From Calditrichia bacterium (GTDB lineage Bacteria; Calditrichota; Calditrichia; Calditrichales; J004): 37,645 bases of DNA. Position 1 is the first letter of the stretch; each line of letters begins with the position of its first letter. The notes under the pieces are model-generated. The model searched no databases. It was given only the letters and a program-made list of their open reading frames with translations, and was not told the origin of the DNA. A program made the translations under genes and the position numbers. The stretch lies in NCBI GenBank assembly GCA_026991535.1, contig JALXBH010000285.1, positions 1-37,645 of the forward strand, written 5' to 3'. This document shows positions 1 through 8,796 of this stretch, piece by piece.

Positions 1-1
1 C

Positions 2-274
2 TCGTCTTCCCTGAAATTGATACAGCAACTGCGGGACGAAGCGCATCGTTTTGGCGTGATGCATCACCGCAAGCGGCGCAAAAAACGTACCCTTGTTTCC
101 GAAATCGACCGGATAGAGGGCATCGGCCCCCGGCGTCACAGTCAATTGCTGAAACGTTTCGGTTCGGTGAAAAAAATCCGCGAGGCGGATGTGGAACAGT
201 TGATACGGGTGGGGGGATTGCCGCAAAAAATTGCCCTGAACGTCTATAATCATTTTCACGGGGCCGGAGAATGA
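2..274 (+). CDS. uvrC: UvrABC system protein C, C-terminal end (partial)
   Basis: This is the last ~90 codons of UvrC, the subunit that makes both incisions in nucleotide excision repair. The reading frame is open to the left edge, so the start lies outside the window. The visible part holds the RDEAHRFGVMHHRKRR-type segment that closes the UvrC nuclease domain, followed by two helix-hairpin-helix motifs (IEGIGPRRHSQLLKRFGS and IRVGGLPQKIALNVYNHF) that bind DNA at the bubble. Length and ending are normal for UvrC. Its TGA overlaps the ATG of the next gene (ATGA), so the two are probably translationally coupled. The family call rests on recognised sequence. Confidence 0.9.
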   Translation, partial: SSSLKLIQQLRDEAHRFGVMHHRKRRKKRTLVSEIDRIEGIGPRRHSQLLKRFGSVKKIREADVEQLIRVGGLPQKIALNVYNHFHGAGE

Positions 275-798
275 GGCTCTGTTTTTTTGGCGCGGCGGAG
301 TCCTCGTTAAGCCGGGGGCTCTCCCGCCAGCTGGCGCAAATGGACGAATGGCTGACGGAGCATCAACTGGCCTTTATGGAAGAGCGCTGGGAAGCGGGCC
401 TGGTCTTTTACGAAAAGGTTTATGAACTGCGCCGCTATCATCTGCGCTTTATGGAAGAGAGTCTGTTGCCTTTGTTCCGGCAACACTATCCGCAACCGCC
501 CTCCGGCGCGCGTCTGCTTTACTTTGAGCGGGAGAAAAAACTGATACTGAAAACCATGCGTCCCTATGCCTATCTTTTTCCCCGCCTGTACATGGCGGGA
601 AGAATGGAAACGCTTAACCTGGCCCGTCTCTTTGATGAATATATGTATCTGAAAGACCTGCTGGATCATCATGACGCGCGGGAGAAAGGCTTTTTGTTCC
701 GTTTGCTGGATGAGAGTTTGTCCGGGGAGCGGCGGAGCGCTCTGCTGGAGCGCTATCGTCTGGGGCTGCGGGCGTTTGAGGGAAGGTGGCCGGAATGA
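271..798 (+). CDS. Hemerythrin-like (HHE) helical protein, putative
   Basis: A 175-residue, all-helical soluble protein with no signal peptide. It shows features of the hemerythrin/HHE cation-binding fold: H31, then H57 followed by E62 in the first half, and an HHDAREKGFLF segment (H131, H132, E136) in the second, which resembles the HHD-x-REE...LFP-LD signature of the family. If so it would bind a di-iron or other metal centre and could sense oxygen or iron. The start is the ATG overlapping the uvrC stop. The next gene overlaps its own stop in the same way, so uvrC and these two small genes form one transcription unit. The fold call comes from motif spacing only; the protein could be an unrelated helical bundle. 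Confidence 0.5.
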   Translation: MRLCFFGAAESSLSRGLSRQLAQMDEWLTEHQLAFMEERWEAGLVFYEKVYELRRYHLRFMEESLLPLFRQHYPQPPSGARLLYFEREKKLILKTMRPYAYLFPRLYMAGRMETLNLARLFDEYMYLKDLLDHHDAREKGFLFRLLDESLSGERRSALLERYRLGLRAFEGRWPE

Positions 799-1070
799 GC
801 ATGGCCGAACAGTGGCCGGCTTTTATAACGGCCCGGGCCGCCATGTTGAATAACCGGGGCCCCTGGCGCGCGGAAATGGCTGAGGCCCTGCGGGGGATAG
901 CCTCGGCGGAGACGGGCGGAGACGGGCACCGGGCCCTTTTGGCGCGCACGGCCCGTGCCCTGCTGGACGAGCTGGAAGCCCTGCCGCCGTCCCCCTCCGC
1001 CAGGGAACGGCTGGCCTTTTTTGAACGCAGCTACCGCTTTACCCGCATCGGGCAACGTATTTTTTCCTGA
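795..1070 (+). CDS. Small hypothetical protein
   Basis: A 91-residue protein that I do not recognise. It is rich in Ala, Arg and Leu, probably helical, with no cysteine pair, signal peptide or membrane segment. I chose the ATG at 795 because it overlaps the TGA of the upstream gene (ATGA coupling); a GTG at 786 and another ATG at 801 are in frame. The coupling to the hemerythrin-like gene suggests the two products act together. No function is proposed. Confidence 0.5.
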   Translation: MSMAEQWPAFITARAAMLNNRGPWRAEMAEALRGIASAETGGDGHRALLARTARALLDELEALPPSPSARERLAFFERSYRFTRIGQRIFS

Positions 1071-1183
1071 GCAGGGAACTATCCGCTCCTCAAACAGATG
1101 ATACAGACCTGAAAAATTTTAAATAAGTGCAAAATTCCCTTAATTTATTTCCCTGTCAAAAATAAACTTTCCCGGAGAATTTT

Positions 1184-2617
1184 GTGGCCTTGCGATTATT
1201 TGCCCCCAACGCTCCCTGTCCCTGTGGCAGCGGAAAAAAGTATAAAAAATGTTGTCTGCTCAAGGACGAAACCCTGCGGCAGCAGGAAAGAGTACGCAAA
1301 TATATTGTGGACCTGGACGCCGAGCTGGTATATATGCTGCTGGATTATGTCAGGGATACTTTCGGCGAGGAAGCGCTTGACACGGGATGGCGTATTTTCA
1401 TTGAAGACGATGATGAACTGGATTCCCACATTGACCGTAAATTTTTCTTCCAGATTTTTTATCCCTGGTTTCTTTTTAGTTTTTTACCGGAGAGTGAGGA
1501 GGAGCCGTGGGATGATATCCCCTTTTTAGAGGGGACGCCGCGAACCCTGGCCTCCTCTTTTGCCGCTGCCTTTCCCGGGGAATTAAGCGCCGAGGAGTTG
1601 GAGTACCTGAGAAAACAGAACGACGCGCCCATGGCTTTTTATGAGGTGCTGGGCGTGGAAAAAGGGCAGGGCATACACTTGCTGAATATCGAAAGCGGCG
1701 AGAAGGTTTATGTTGTTGAAAAAAACGGAAGCCGGACTGTGCGGGTCGGTAGTATTTTATATACCAAGGTGCTTGAGTTCCGCGACATGCACATACTCAG
1801 CGCCCTGTCGCCCGTACCCATGCGTCCCATGGTAAAACTGCATGTTCTGGATATTCTGAAGGGCGTCCGGGAGCATGGCGAACATAAGCACCGGGATGAA
1901 TTAATGCATCATCTGTTTCTGGAAATGCTGAGGGCCGAGCTTCTGCCGCCGGCATTGGAGAACAGCGACGGCGAGGCGATCGTGGAGCACAGGATTTACT
2001 ACGAGGTTGAATCGGCCCATAAGGCGTTTACGGCCCTGGCCTCCCTGGCGGCGGGCGTAAAAAGGCAGTCAATGCTTAATGACGCCGTTTATACCCGGGA
2101 CGGGCTTGTGCATGAGGTTGAGATTCCCTGGCTTGATGGTAAAAAACGGGCGGAAGGATTTGAGGCCGACGAACTGGTGTTGGGCACGATTTTTATTACC
2201 GGCCGGGAAATGGTGGTGGAGGTCAACTCCGCGGAGCGGGCGGCGGAGATCATGCGCCGCATAGATAAGCGTCTGGGGAGCGGGGCCCGCCATTTGCGAA
2301 CGGAAAAAATGGGCGTTGGGGAAGCAATGGACACATTGCCCGGTAACACCACGGAAAATGAAGAGGCCGGGCTGCCTGAAGACGCCTTGAACGCGGTACT
2401 GCGCACTGTACAGGGCCAATATTGGAAAAAATGGCTGGATGAGCGCATTCCGGCCCTGAATATGATGACGCCGCGCCAGGCGGCCGGGACAAAAGAGGGG
2501 CGGGCCCGGCTTGAAATTTTGTTAAAGGATATGGAGTATAGCGATTCAAAGCTGCCCGAGAATTTGCGCATGAAAAACTATCTGGATGATATTCGCCAAA
2601 CTTTGGACCTGAGATGA
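1184..2617 (+). CDS. SEC-C zinc-motif protein
   Basis: A 477-residue protein beginning with a SEC-C metal-binding motif, APCPCGSGKKYKKCC (C12, C14, C23, C24), the zinc knuckle known from the SecA C-terminus and from many otherwise uncharacterised proteins. The rest is an acidic mixed helix/strand region. Near the C-terminus is a TPRQAAGTKEGRARLEILLKD segment (split here across residues ~427-447) of a kind often seen in SEC-C proteins. The start is a GTG preceded by GGAG at 1174-1177; no upstream ATG fits. The gene stands alone between the uvrC group and the cas locus, with ~110 nt before and ~200 nt after it. The motif is clear but the cellular role is unknown, and I see no reason to count it as part of the CRISPR system. 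Confidence 0.7.
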   Translation: MALRLFAPNAPCPCGSGKKYKKCCLLKDETLRQQERVRKYIVDLDAELVYMLLDYVRDTFGEEALDTGWRIFIEDDDELDSHIDRKFFFQIFYPWFLFSFLPESEEEPWDDIPFLEGTPRTLASSFAAAFPGELSAEELEYLRKQNDAPMAFYEVLGVEKGQGIHLLNIESGEKVYVVEKNGSRTVRVGSILYTKVLEFRDMHILSALSPVPMRPMVKLHVLDILKGVREHGEHKHRDELMHHLFLEMLRAELLPPALENSDGEAIVEHRIYYEVESAHKAFTALASLAAGVKRQSMLNDAVYTRDGLVHEVEIPWLDGKKRAEGFEADELVLGTIFITGREMVVEVNSAERAAEIMRRIDKRLGSGARHLRTEKMGVGEAMDTLPGNTTENEEAGLPEDALNAVLRTVQGQYWKKWLDERIPALNMMTPRQAAGTKEGRARLEILLKDMEYSDSKLPENLRMKNYLDDIRQTLDLR

Positions 2618-2749
2618 GAACAGCGCCCTCACCGTAAAAAGGAAAGCTCCGGGCATAATCGGTTATGGCCCGTTGGCCGCAACTAACCGCAATTCCTGGC
2701 GGTGGAATATAACAGCCACACTTTTTCCCGTTTGTCTGTCCAGATTTTT

Positions 2750-2778
2750 TTGCATCTATTTTAAGGCCTCTCTATTAT
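2750..2778 (+). promoter_or_regulatory. Candidate sigma70 promoter of the cas locus
   Basis: A TTGCAT -35 box (2750-2755) and a TATTAT -10 box (2773-2778) are separated by 17 bases. The predicted transcription start is about 35 nt upstream of the cas6 ATG. This is the best promoter-like pair in the ~200-nt gap between the SEC-C gene and cas6, and its position and strand suit the whole rightward cas operon. Confidence 0.5.
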
Positions 2779-2821
2779 AGATGGACATTCTTCCTACCGT
2801 TAATCTGAATAAGGCCCGTCA

Positions 2822-3718
2822 ATGAACATTGTCACCATCTATCTTAGACTCAGAACATTGAATCGCGTTGAGTTGCCTGCCTATAAAGGTTCAACCTTCC
2901 GGGGAGCCCTGGGACACGCCCTTAAAAAAACTTCCTGCGTGGTTAGCGGCGTGGCCTGCGCGCAATGTCCCCTTTTTAATAAGTGCGCCTACGCCTATTT
3001 GTACGAAACGCGCAACGAGCGGGGGCAAAGCGTGGCCCATCCCTATGTTATTGAGCCGCCCATGACGGCCCGTCAACGGTATGAGGCGGGGGAAACGCTC
3101 GGCTTGTCCATGGTACTGATGGGCCGGGCGCGGGAGTACGTCCCCTATCTGATCCGGGCCATACGGGAGATGGGCGAGCGAGGGTTGGGGCGGGGCATAG
3201 GCCGCTTTCGGCTTGAAGAGGCCTGGACTTTGGAAAACGGTGAAAAGGAAGGGATATATCACAGGGATGATAAGCGGGTATTTAAACCCCGGGGCAGCCT
3301 GAACCTTTTGGAGATACCTCCGGTGGAGACACGGGAAGTGGAAATACACTTTACAACGGTCACCGCATTAAAGGAAAGGGGCCGGATAAATCTTAATCCC
3401 GGTTTTGAAACGATCGTAAGGGCCGTGTATCGCCGGATGAAAGCGCTTGCCTGGTATCATGAGGGGAAAAGTATTCCCGAGCCTCCCGATATGCAAAACT
3501 TTGAAGTTCGCGCGGTGAATATCAACATCCGGCGCGGTTGGTGGATGCGCTACTCCAACCGGCAGGAGCGGAAGATAAACTATGAAGGCATAACGGGCAG
3601 CATGCGCTTTAAGGGTGATCTAACCGCTTTTACCCCCCTGTTGCAGATAGGCCGCCATATTCATATTGGCCGCGGCACGGTGTATGGCATGGGAAAATAT
3701 GAGTTAACGATAAACTAG
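2822..3718 (+). CDS. cas6: Cas6 pre-crRNA endoribonuclease
   Basis: A 298-residue RAMP protein of the Cas6 family (PF10040-like), which cuts CRISPR transcripts within the repeat and leaves the 8-nt 5' handle on crRNAs. It has the family's N-terminal Cys cluster (C39, C46, C49, C55 in ACAQCPLFNKCAYAYLYE), the central GLGRGIGRF loop, and the C-terminal Gly-rich RNA-binding loop LLQIGRHIHIGRGTVYGMGK, followed by a final beta strand. Length is typical. It is the first gene of the cas locus, 30-40 nt behind a candidate promoter, and leads into the cas10 operon after ~105 nt. The repeats of both arrays here share the same 3' part, so this single Cas6 could process both. I see no other Cas6. Confidence 0.88.
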   Translation: MNIVTIYLRLRTLNRVELPAYKGSTFRGALGHALKKTSCVVSGVACAQCPLFNKCAYAYLYETRNERGQSVAHPYVIEPPMTARQRYEAGETLGLSMVLMGRAREYVPYLIRAIREMGERGLGRGIGRFRLEEAWTLENGEKEGIYHRDDKRVFKPRGSLNLLEIPPVETREVEIHFTTVTALKERGRINLNPGFETIVRAVYRRMKALAWYHEGKSIPEPPDMQNFEVRAVNINIRRGWWMRYSNRQERKINYEGITGSMRFKGDLTAFTPLLQIGRHIHIGRGTVYGMGKYELTIN

Positions 3719-3823
3719 CCCGCCTTGTGTCTTGATCCGTCATTATTCTTTATGGGGTCAAAACCATTAGGTGAATTGGATTTAACTGAAACAAATCAGA
3801 CAGGTCTTTTTAAGGAGAATAGA

Positions 3824-5356
3824 ATGGCATATTTATATGGATCATCAATTCAGGGGATTCAAAGTTTTATTTTTGAAACGAATAAACTAAGGGAAATCGT
3901 TGGCGCAAGTGAGATTGTGGACAATCTCAGCGGCAACTTTTTTAAGGAAAAATTTAAATTGAATTCCCCGGACTTTATCATGCATGCGGCCGGTAATATA
4001 AAACTTGTTTTGGAAGACCGTGACCTGTTGGCTGAGATTGTGCGCGCATGGCCTAAGATTGTGCAGGAAAAAGCGCCCGGCCTTACCCTGAGTCAGGCGG
4101 TGGTGACGTTAGATGGAGACCTGACCCAGGATCATATCATGCGGCTTGAAGAGAAGTTAAAGACGCAAAGAAATAAGGGGGGAGGTCTTAGACCCCTGGC
4201 TGCCATGGCCATGGTGCGTTCCCGGCGAACGGGACATCCTGCCGTGGATTGGAAGGATGAGCAAAGCGCGCCCCGGGATCTGGCCGTAAGGGCTAAGCAG
4301 GAGGTGGGCAAGGGAGAAGCCCTGCATAGCCTGATGGAAAAAAGCTTTCCCGGTGATATTACAAAAAGCATAAAGAGCCTGCCCATGGATGTATCTGATA
4401 TTACCGGCAAGGGAGAAACCGGCTGGCTGGCCGTGATACATGCCGATGGGAATGGCCTGGGTAAGGTAATACAGTCCATGGCCGGACAAATGGCCGGTCA
4501 ACCATCGGAAATGCGCCGTGTGTTTAAAGAGTTCTCAGGCGCGCTGGATCAGGCCACGATTAATGCGGCCCGCGCTTCGGTAAAGGAGGTCATTTTACCG
4601 GAAGTAAAAAGGGAGGGGGATGACTCCGAACACACCGTTAAACTTCCTTTCAGGCCGGTGCTTCTTGGCGGAGATGATCTAACGGTAATTATACGGGCAG
4701 ACCTGGCCCTGGACTTTACCCGTTCATTTTTAAATCACTTTGAAAATGAAACGGCTGAAGGCATGGCTGAATTAAGTAAGCAGTATGGCCTGGCTATATT
4801 GGAAAAAGGATTAACCTCTTGCGCCGGTATTGCTTTTATGAAGGAATCCTATCCTTTTCATTATGCCGCGGACCTGGCGGAAGAACTGAGCGCGTATGCC
4901 AAAAAGGTCTCCCGGGAAGTGAAAGCCGGGCGCATGCCCTCCTCGCTGGCTTTTCATAAAATACAGGACAGCTTTGTGGATAGTTACGAGGATATTGTAG
5001 AAAGAGAGCTTACGGCGGGAGATATCAGTTTTAGGTATGGGCCCTATTTTATAAACAATGAATATCTCCCTTCGGTGGAAACCCTGGAAAATCAGGTAAA
5101 TGCTATATTGAAAAAAGAAGCACCACTTTCCGGCCTGCGTAACTGGCTGGCCCTGCTTTATGATGACCCTACAAGGGCCGAGCTGTGGCTGGACAGGGTC
5201 TGTAAGATAACACGTGAAAAGGCACCAAAAGAAGACTTTGTAGGAAAGCTGGGACTTATGGAAGCTGTAAAAGACAATAAAACGCATCTGTATGATGTAC
5301 TATCCATGGCTTCATTAATGAGAGGCGCCATAACCGGGGGAGAAAACCATGGCTGA
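3824..5356 (+). CDS. cas10: Cas10 (HD-less, GGDD cyclase), type III-D-like
   Basis: Large subunit of a type III effector, 510 residues. It opens with the palm-domain sequence YLYGSSIQGIQSFIFETNKL and therefore lacks the N-terminal HD nuclease of Csm1/Cmr2. The first conserved palm Asp lies in VIHADGNGLG (D208) and the cyclase motif is intact: LLGGDDLTVII (G282, G283, D284, D285). The LTSCAGIAFMKESYPF segment that follows is also typical of Cas10 palm domains. It should therefore make cyclic oligoadenylate on target RNA binding but should not cut DNA through an HD site. The start is the ATG at 3824, with AAGGAG at 3812-3817; an upstream TTG (3725) would add residues without a ribosome site. 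The stop overlaps the next gene by 8 nt. HD-less Cas10 next to Csx10 is the hallmark of subtype III-D. Confidence 0.9.
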   Translation: MAYLYGSSIQGIQSFIFETNKLREIVGASEIVDNLSGNFFKEKFKLNSPDFIMHAAGNIKLVLEDRDLLAEIVRAWPKIVQEKAPGLTLSQAVVTLDGDLTQDHIMRLEEKLKTQRNKGGGLRPLAAMAMVRSRRTGHPAVDWKDEQSAPRDLAVRAKQEVGKGEALHSLMEKSFPGDITKSIKSLPMDVSDITGKGETGWLAVIHADGNGLGKVIQSMAGQMAGQPSEMRRVFKEFSGALDQATINAARASVKEVILPEVKREGDDSEHTVKLPFRPVLLGGDDLTVIIRADLALDFTRSFLNHFENETAEGMAELSKQYGLAILEKGLTSCAGIAFMKESYPFHYAADLAEELSAYAKKVSREVKAGRMPSSLAFHKIQDSFVDSYEDIVERELTAGDISFRYGPYFINNEYLPSVETLENQVNAILKKEAPLSGLRNWLALLYDDPTRAELWLDRVCKITREKAPKEDFVGKLGLMEAVKDNKTHLYDVLSMASLMRGAITGGENHG

Positions 5357-5924
5357 ACTTTATTATAAGATTGAATTTTTTTCAGACTGGCACACGGGCA
5401 GCGGCCTGGCGGCCGGCGCGGATGTGGACCTTTTGGTCATAAAAGATAATATGGGTTTCCCTTATATTCCGGGTAAAACTCTGAAAGGGCTGATACGTGA
5501 CGCGGCAAGAGAGCTTTGCGAAGCGGGCGTTGTTGCGAATGCGGATTTGGAGCAACTGTTTGGCGCGAAAGATGCCAAGGATGAGGGCAGGCCATCCATG
5601 CCGGGCCTCCTCTATTTTACCAACGCGGAGTTAACAAAAAATCTAAAGGAAAAACTTAAGGATAAGCAAGGCGTGCTTTACAGAAAGGTATCGTCCACGG
5701 CTATTGCGGAAGACGGCCAGGCCCGGGAGCATACCCTGAGGCGCATTGAGGTAACGGTCCCGCTGACACTGTTTGCCCGGATCGATAATATCCGCGACGG
5801 GGCCGATGAGGACATTCTTACAAAAAGCATGAGCATGATAAAGCGGCTAGGCTCCTGGCGCAACCGGGGGTACGGGCGATGTGCTTTTTCTGTAGTTACA
5901 CCAGAAAACGGAGGGACTAAATGA
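5349..5924 (+). CDS. Cas7 (Csm3-like) single-domain RAMP
   Basis: A 191-residue Cas7-type backbone subunit of the type III complex. The N-terminus carries the Csm3-like pattern: THTGS-type loop (WHTGSGLAAG), then ADVDLLVIKD with D27 at the place of the Csm3 catalytic Asp, then YIPGKTLKGLIRDAARELCE, the IPG-x-SLKG-x-hR motif that defines the family. The C-terminus has the glycine-rich RNWRNRGYGRC-like end (SWRNRGYGRCAF). It would bind the crRNA spacer region and could cut target RNA every six nucleotides. It overlaps cas10 by 8 nt and the next gene by 4 nt (ATGA). It is shorter than most Csm3 proteins but no core motif is missing. Confidence 0.85.
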   Translation: MAELYYKIEFFSDWHTGSGLAAGADVDLLVIKDNMGFPYIPGKTLKGLIRDAARELCEAGVVANADLEQLFGAKDAKDEGRPSMPGLLYFTNAELTKNLKEKLKDKQGVLYRKVSSTAIAEDGQAREHTLRRIEVTVPLTLFARIDNIRDGADEDILTKSMSMIKRLGSWRNRGYGRCAFSVVTPENGGTK

Positions 5925-7438
5925 AGCGTTTAACATTTGAAGTGACATTGTTGTCGGATATAGTTCTTCACGCCGATTCAGCCACGGAGGGGCAAAAAAA
6001 AACTCTGGATTATATACCGGGATCGGCTTTTCTTGGGGTGCTGGCAAAAAAATATGACAGCTTTGAATATCCCTATGCCGTTTTTCATGGCAATGGAGTG
6101 TTCTTTGGCGACGCCCATCTTCTGGTGGATGGAAAACGCACGCTAAAGACGCCGCTCAGCTGGTATTTTGCCAAAGGGAAAAAGATGGAAGGAGCGCCCT
6201 GGGTACATCATGGCCTGAACAGTGATATCTACAAATCGCTCATTGGACAAAATATACAACTGCGTCAGGCGAGACACGGCTGGTTGGCGCCGGCGGCGGA
6301 GAATACCGTGATGAGCGCGCACGCGCTTACAAATTATGCGATTAAGTCGGCTTATGACCATGAAAGACGCACAAGCCGGGAAGGACAGATGTATGGCTTT
6401 CGATCCCTGGCCGCGGGTACAAAGTGGGGCTTTTACGTGGATGTGGCCGGAGATATTGATACAGAAGCGATAATCAGCGGCCTGACAGGCAAAAAAAGGA
6501 TAGGCAAAAGCCGGAGCGCTCAATATGGCAGCGTGGAAATACGCCGGGTGGAAACCACTCCCGGGGACTGGAATAGCGCAACATTATTCAGGGGTAAATA
6601 CCTGATACTTTATGCGGAAAGCCGCCTGGTTTTTCTGGATGATTTTGGTCAACCGGCACTGCAGCCGGCCGCCCGCCATTTTAACCTGAGCGATGAATGG
6701 GAGTGGGTGCCTTCCCTGAGTCAGCTGCGCCATCAGATTTATGCGCCCTACAACTTTAAAAACCGGAGATTTCTGGCGGATCGGGTATGCTTTGAAAAAG
6801 GTTCGGTTTTCGTTTTTGAAGGCAGGAATAACGCCTCTTTTGACCCGGCCGCCCTAAGGGATGGTGTTGGCGAGTATAAAAACGAGGGTTTTGGACGCGT
6901 CATTTGTAATCCGGATTTTCTGATGTGTGACGATGCGTCGCGTTGTCTTTGGCAGGTGGGAAATAACGTAAGTCAAAATATTGATATGACGGGCGTGCTG
7001 GCTTCCCATGTTTCCGATGCGCTAATACAGAGTTGGGTGGAGCAGCGCCTGAAGGAAGCCGAGCTTGAGAGCGCGATTTACAGCAAGGCCGCTTTTTTTG
7101 TGAAGAATAACTTTAGCCTGTTTCGTGGTACTTCACCCAGTCAGTGGGGGCAGATACGTTCCATTGCCACTCAGTGCCGGGATTATAACGGGCTGGAAGT
7201 CTCTTTGTTTAAGGATGTTACGGCAACCTCGGAGGATGGCGTCACGCGCAGCCATGACCGGGCCAATGCCGGTTTTTTGAATCATGGAAAGGCGGAAAAG
7301 GTTTGGAGGAAGGGCCGGGAAGCGCTGCGGCAAGAGTTGCGCAGACAGTATGAGGATGAGGGCGACTCTTATGTGTTGGAATACCTGCTGGCCCTGGCCG
7401 GACAGATGCAAAAACGAGTACAGAAGGAGAACAAATAA
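5921..7438 (+). CDS. csx10: Csx10-like Cas5-group RAMP
   Basis: A 505-residue RAMP protein of the Csx10 type, the Cas5-like subunit of III-D complexes that holds the crRNA 5' handle. Evidence: an N-terminal LDYIPGSAFLGVLAKKY motif (residues ~29-45), a HGNGVFFGDAHLL strand, and GKSRSAQYGSVEI (residues 195-207), a Gly/Ser/Arg loop characteristic of Csx10. The C-terminal ~100 residues are helical. The start ATG overlaps the preceding TGA, and the TAA overlaps the next ATG (TAATG), placing it firmly inside the effector operon. Its presence beside an HD-less Cas10 is the main reason to call this locus III-D. The subtype is inferred from known gene content, not from a phylogeny. Confidence 0.78.
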   Translation: MKRLTFEVTLLSDIVLHADSATEGQKKTLDYIPGSAFLGVLAKKYDSFEYPYAVFHGNGVFFGDAHLLVDGKRTLKTPLSWYFAKGKKMEGAPWVHHGLNSDIYKSLIGQNIQLRQARHGWLAPAAENTVMSAHALTNYAIKSAYDHERRTSREGQMYGFRSLAAGTKWGFYVDVAGDIDTEAIISGLTGKKRIGKSRSAQYGSVEIRRVETTPGDWNSATLFRGKYLILYAESRLVFLDDFGQPALQPAARHFNLSDEWEWVPSLSQLRHQIYAPYNFKNRRFLADRVCFEKGSVFVFEGRNNASFDPAALRDGVGEYKNEGFGRVICNPDFLMCDDASRCLWQVGNNVSQNIDMTGVLASHVSDALIQSWVEQRLKEAELESAIYSKAAFFVKNNFSLFRGTSPSQWGQIRSIATQCRDYNGLEVSLFKDVTATSEDGVTRSHDRANAGFLNHGKAEKVWRKGREALRQELRRQYEDEGDSYVLEYLLALAGQMQKRVQKENK

Positions 7439-8796
7439 TGACACACCGATATTGCGCGCGCATACTTGTGGAAGCCGCCACGCCGCTCAAGATAGGCACG
7501 GGTGAGCAGGGGCTTAACATTGACGAACGGGTGGCCACGGACGCCAACGGCCTGCCGCTCATTCCCGGTACCGCCCTGGCCGGCGTGTTGCGCCATGCCT
7601 TTAGGGATCAGGACAAGGTGAGGGATATTTTTGGCTTTCAGGAAAGAAAGAAGGGAGCGGGCTCCCGCCTGTCTGTTTCTTCCGCCCATTTTGTGGGCCG
7701 CGAGGGAGAAGTGATTGACGGCCCCACCGTTATAGATTTTAAAAATGACACCTTTTACAGCATGTTCCGGAAAATGGCCGTGCGGGATCATGTGCGTATC
7801 GATCATCGTGGCGTGGCCGGGGACACGGGGAAGTTTGATTCGCAACTGGTCTATAAGGGCTGCCGTTTTGTGTTTGATCTGGAGCTGAAGGGGGCTGAGG
7901 ACGACGGGGTGGTCTGGTCCCGCCTGCTTAAACTGTTACATTCCCCTCTTTTTCGTCTGGGAGGCGGTACCCGCAAGGGGTTTGGAGAGCTCAGCGTAAA
8001 GGCCATTGATGAGGAAGTTTATAACCTGCGGGAGGACAGCGCCCGCTATATGGCGCGTTCGGCCCGGCTGACGGTTCCCGTGGGGACAAGGAGTAAAGAT
8101 AAAGCCGATGCGGATGAAGGGCTTATTGTTTATAATATTTCTCTGCGTCCCGATGACTTTTTTATTTTTTCCGCCGGTTATGGCGACAACGACGTTGACT
8201 CGGTAAGCAAAAAGGAACCGGTAATCACCTGGGAGAATGGCCGGCCGAGTTTTAGCGCGGAAAAACTGTTGATACCGGCCTCGTCGGTTAAAGGCGCCAT
8301 TGCCCATCGTGTGGCTTTTCATTTTAACCGTTTAAGTGAATGTTATGCGGACAAACTGGCGGAAGATGAAAGTTTGAGTAACCATACCGGTGAAAATAAT
8401 AAAGCGGTGGTTGCATTATTTGGCGCGGCAAAGAATTCCGATAAGGGTGAGGATCAAGGACAGCGGGGACGGGTCATCTTTAGCGACTTGTTCCGCACCG
8501 AAGCCCGGGAAAAAATCTTTAATCACGTTTCTATTGATCGTTTTACAGGAGGAGCGATGGATGGCGCCCTGTACAATGAAAGAGTTATTCATATGGAGCA
8601 TCCGTTAAACTTAAAGATTGTGGTTGAAGCAGAAGCCTTTAAGGGGCAGCCGCATGTTGAGGAAGCTTTTGAGTGCGCGTTAAAGGATTTAACCTCGGGC
8701 ATGCTGCCCCTGGGCGGACATACCATGCGTGGCCACGGTTGCTTTAACGGTGGAATAGTAAAGGAAATGAAAGGGGTAACAAGTGAGCTGGTTTAA
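7438..8796 (+). CDS. Tandem Cas7-Cas7 fusion RAMP
   Basis: A 452-residue protein with two Cas7/Csm3-like modules. The first begins ILVEAATPLKIGTGEQ, has N-I-D29 at the catalytic Asp position and LPLIPGTALAGVLRHAF as its IPG motif. The second starts near residue 235 (IVYNISLRPDDFFIFSAGYG), has the motif LLIPASSVKGAIAHRVAFH and ends with MLPLGGHTMRGHGCFNGG. Tandem Cas7 fusions are a known trait of III-D2 and III-E systems, where several backbone subunits merge into one chain. It sits between Csx10 and the small TIGR04423-like gene and overlaps both. Whether both modules can cut RNA cannot be judged here: the second one's Asp-rich loop (GDNDVDS) is unlike the first. Confidence 0.82.
   Translation: MTHRYCARILVEAATPLKIGTGEQGLNIDERVATDANGLPLIPGTALAGVLRHAFRDQDKVRDIFGFQERKKGAGSRLSVSSAHFVGREGEVIDGPTVIDFKNDTFYSMFRKMAVRDHVRIDHRGVAGDTGKFDSQLVYKGCRFVFDLELKGAEDDGVVWSRLLKLLHSPLFRLGGGTRKGFGELSVKAIDEEVYNLREDSARYMARSARLTVPVGTRSKDKADADEGLIVYNISLRPDDFFIFSAGYGDNDVDSVSKKEPVITWENGRPSFSAEKLLIPASSVKGAIAHRVAFHFNRLSECYADKLAEDESLSNHTGENNKAVVALFGAAKNSDKGEDQGQRGRVIFSDLFRTEAREKIFNHVSIDRFTGGAMDGALYNERVIHMEHPLNLKIVVEAEAFKGQPHVEEAFECALKDLTSGMLPLGGHTMRGHGCFNGGIVKEMKGVTSELV

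Noticed and set aside
3725-3823. A longer N-terminus of Cas10 starting at a TTG
   Set aside because: No ribosome site at the TTG, no similarity to an HD domain, and an excellent AAGGAG-ATG at 3824.
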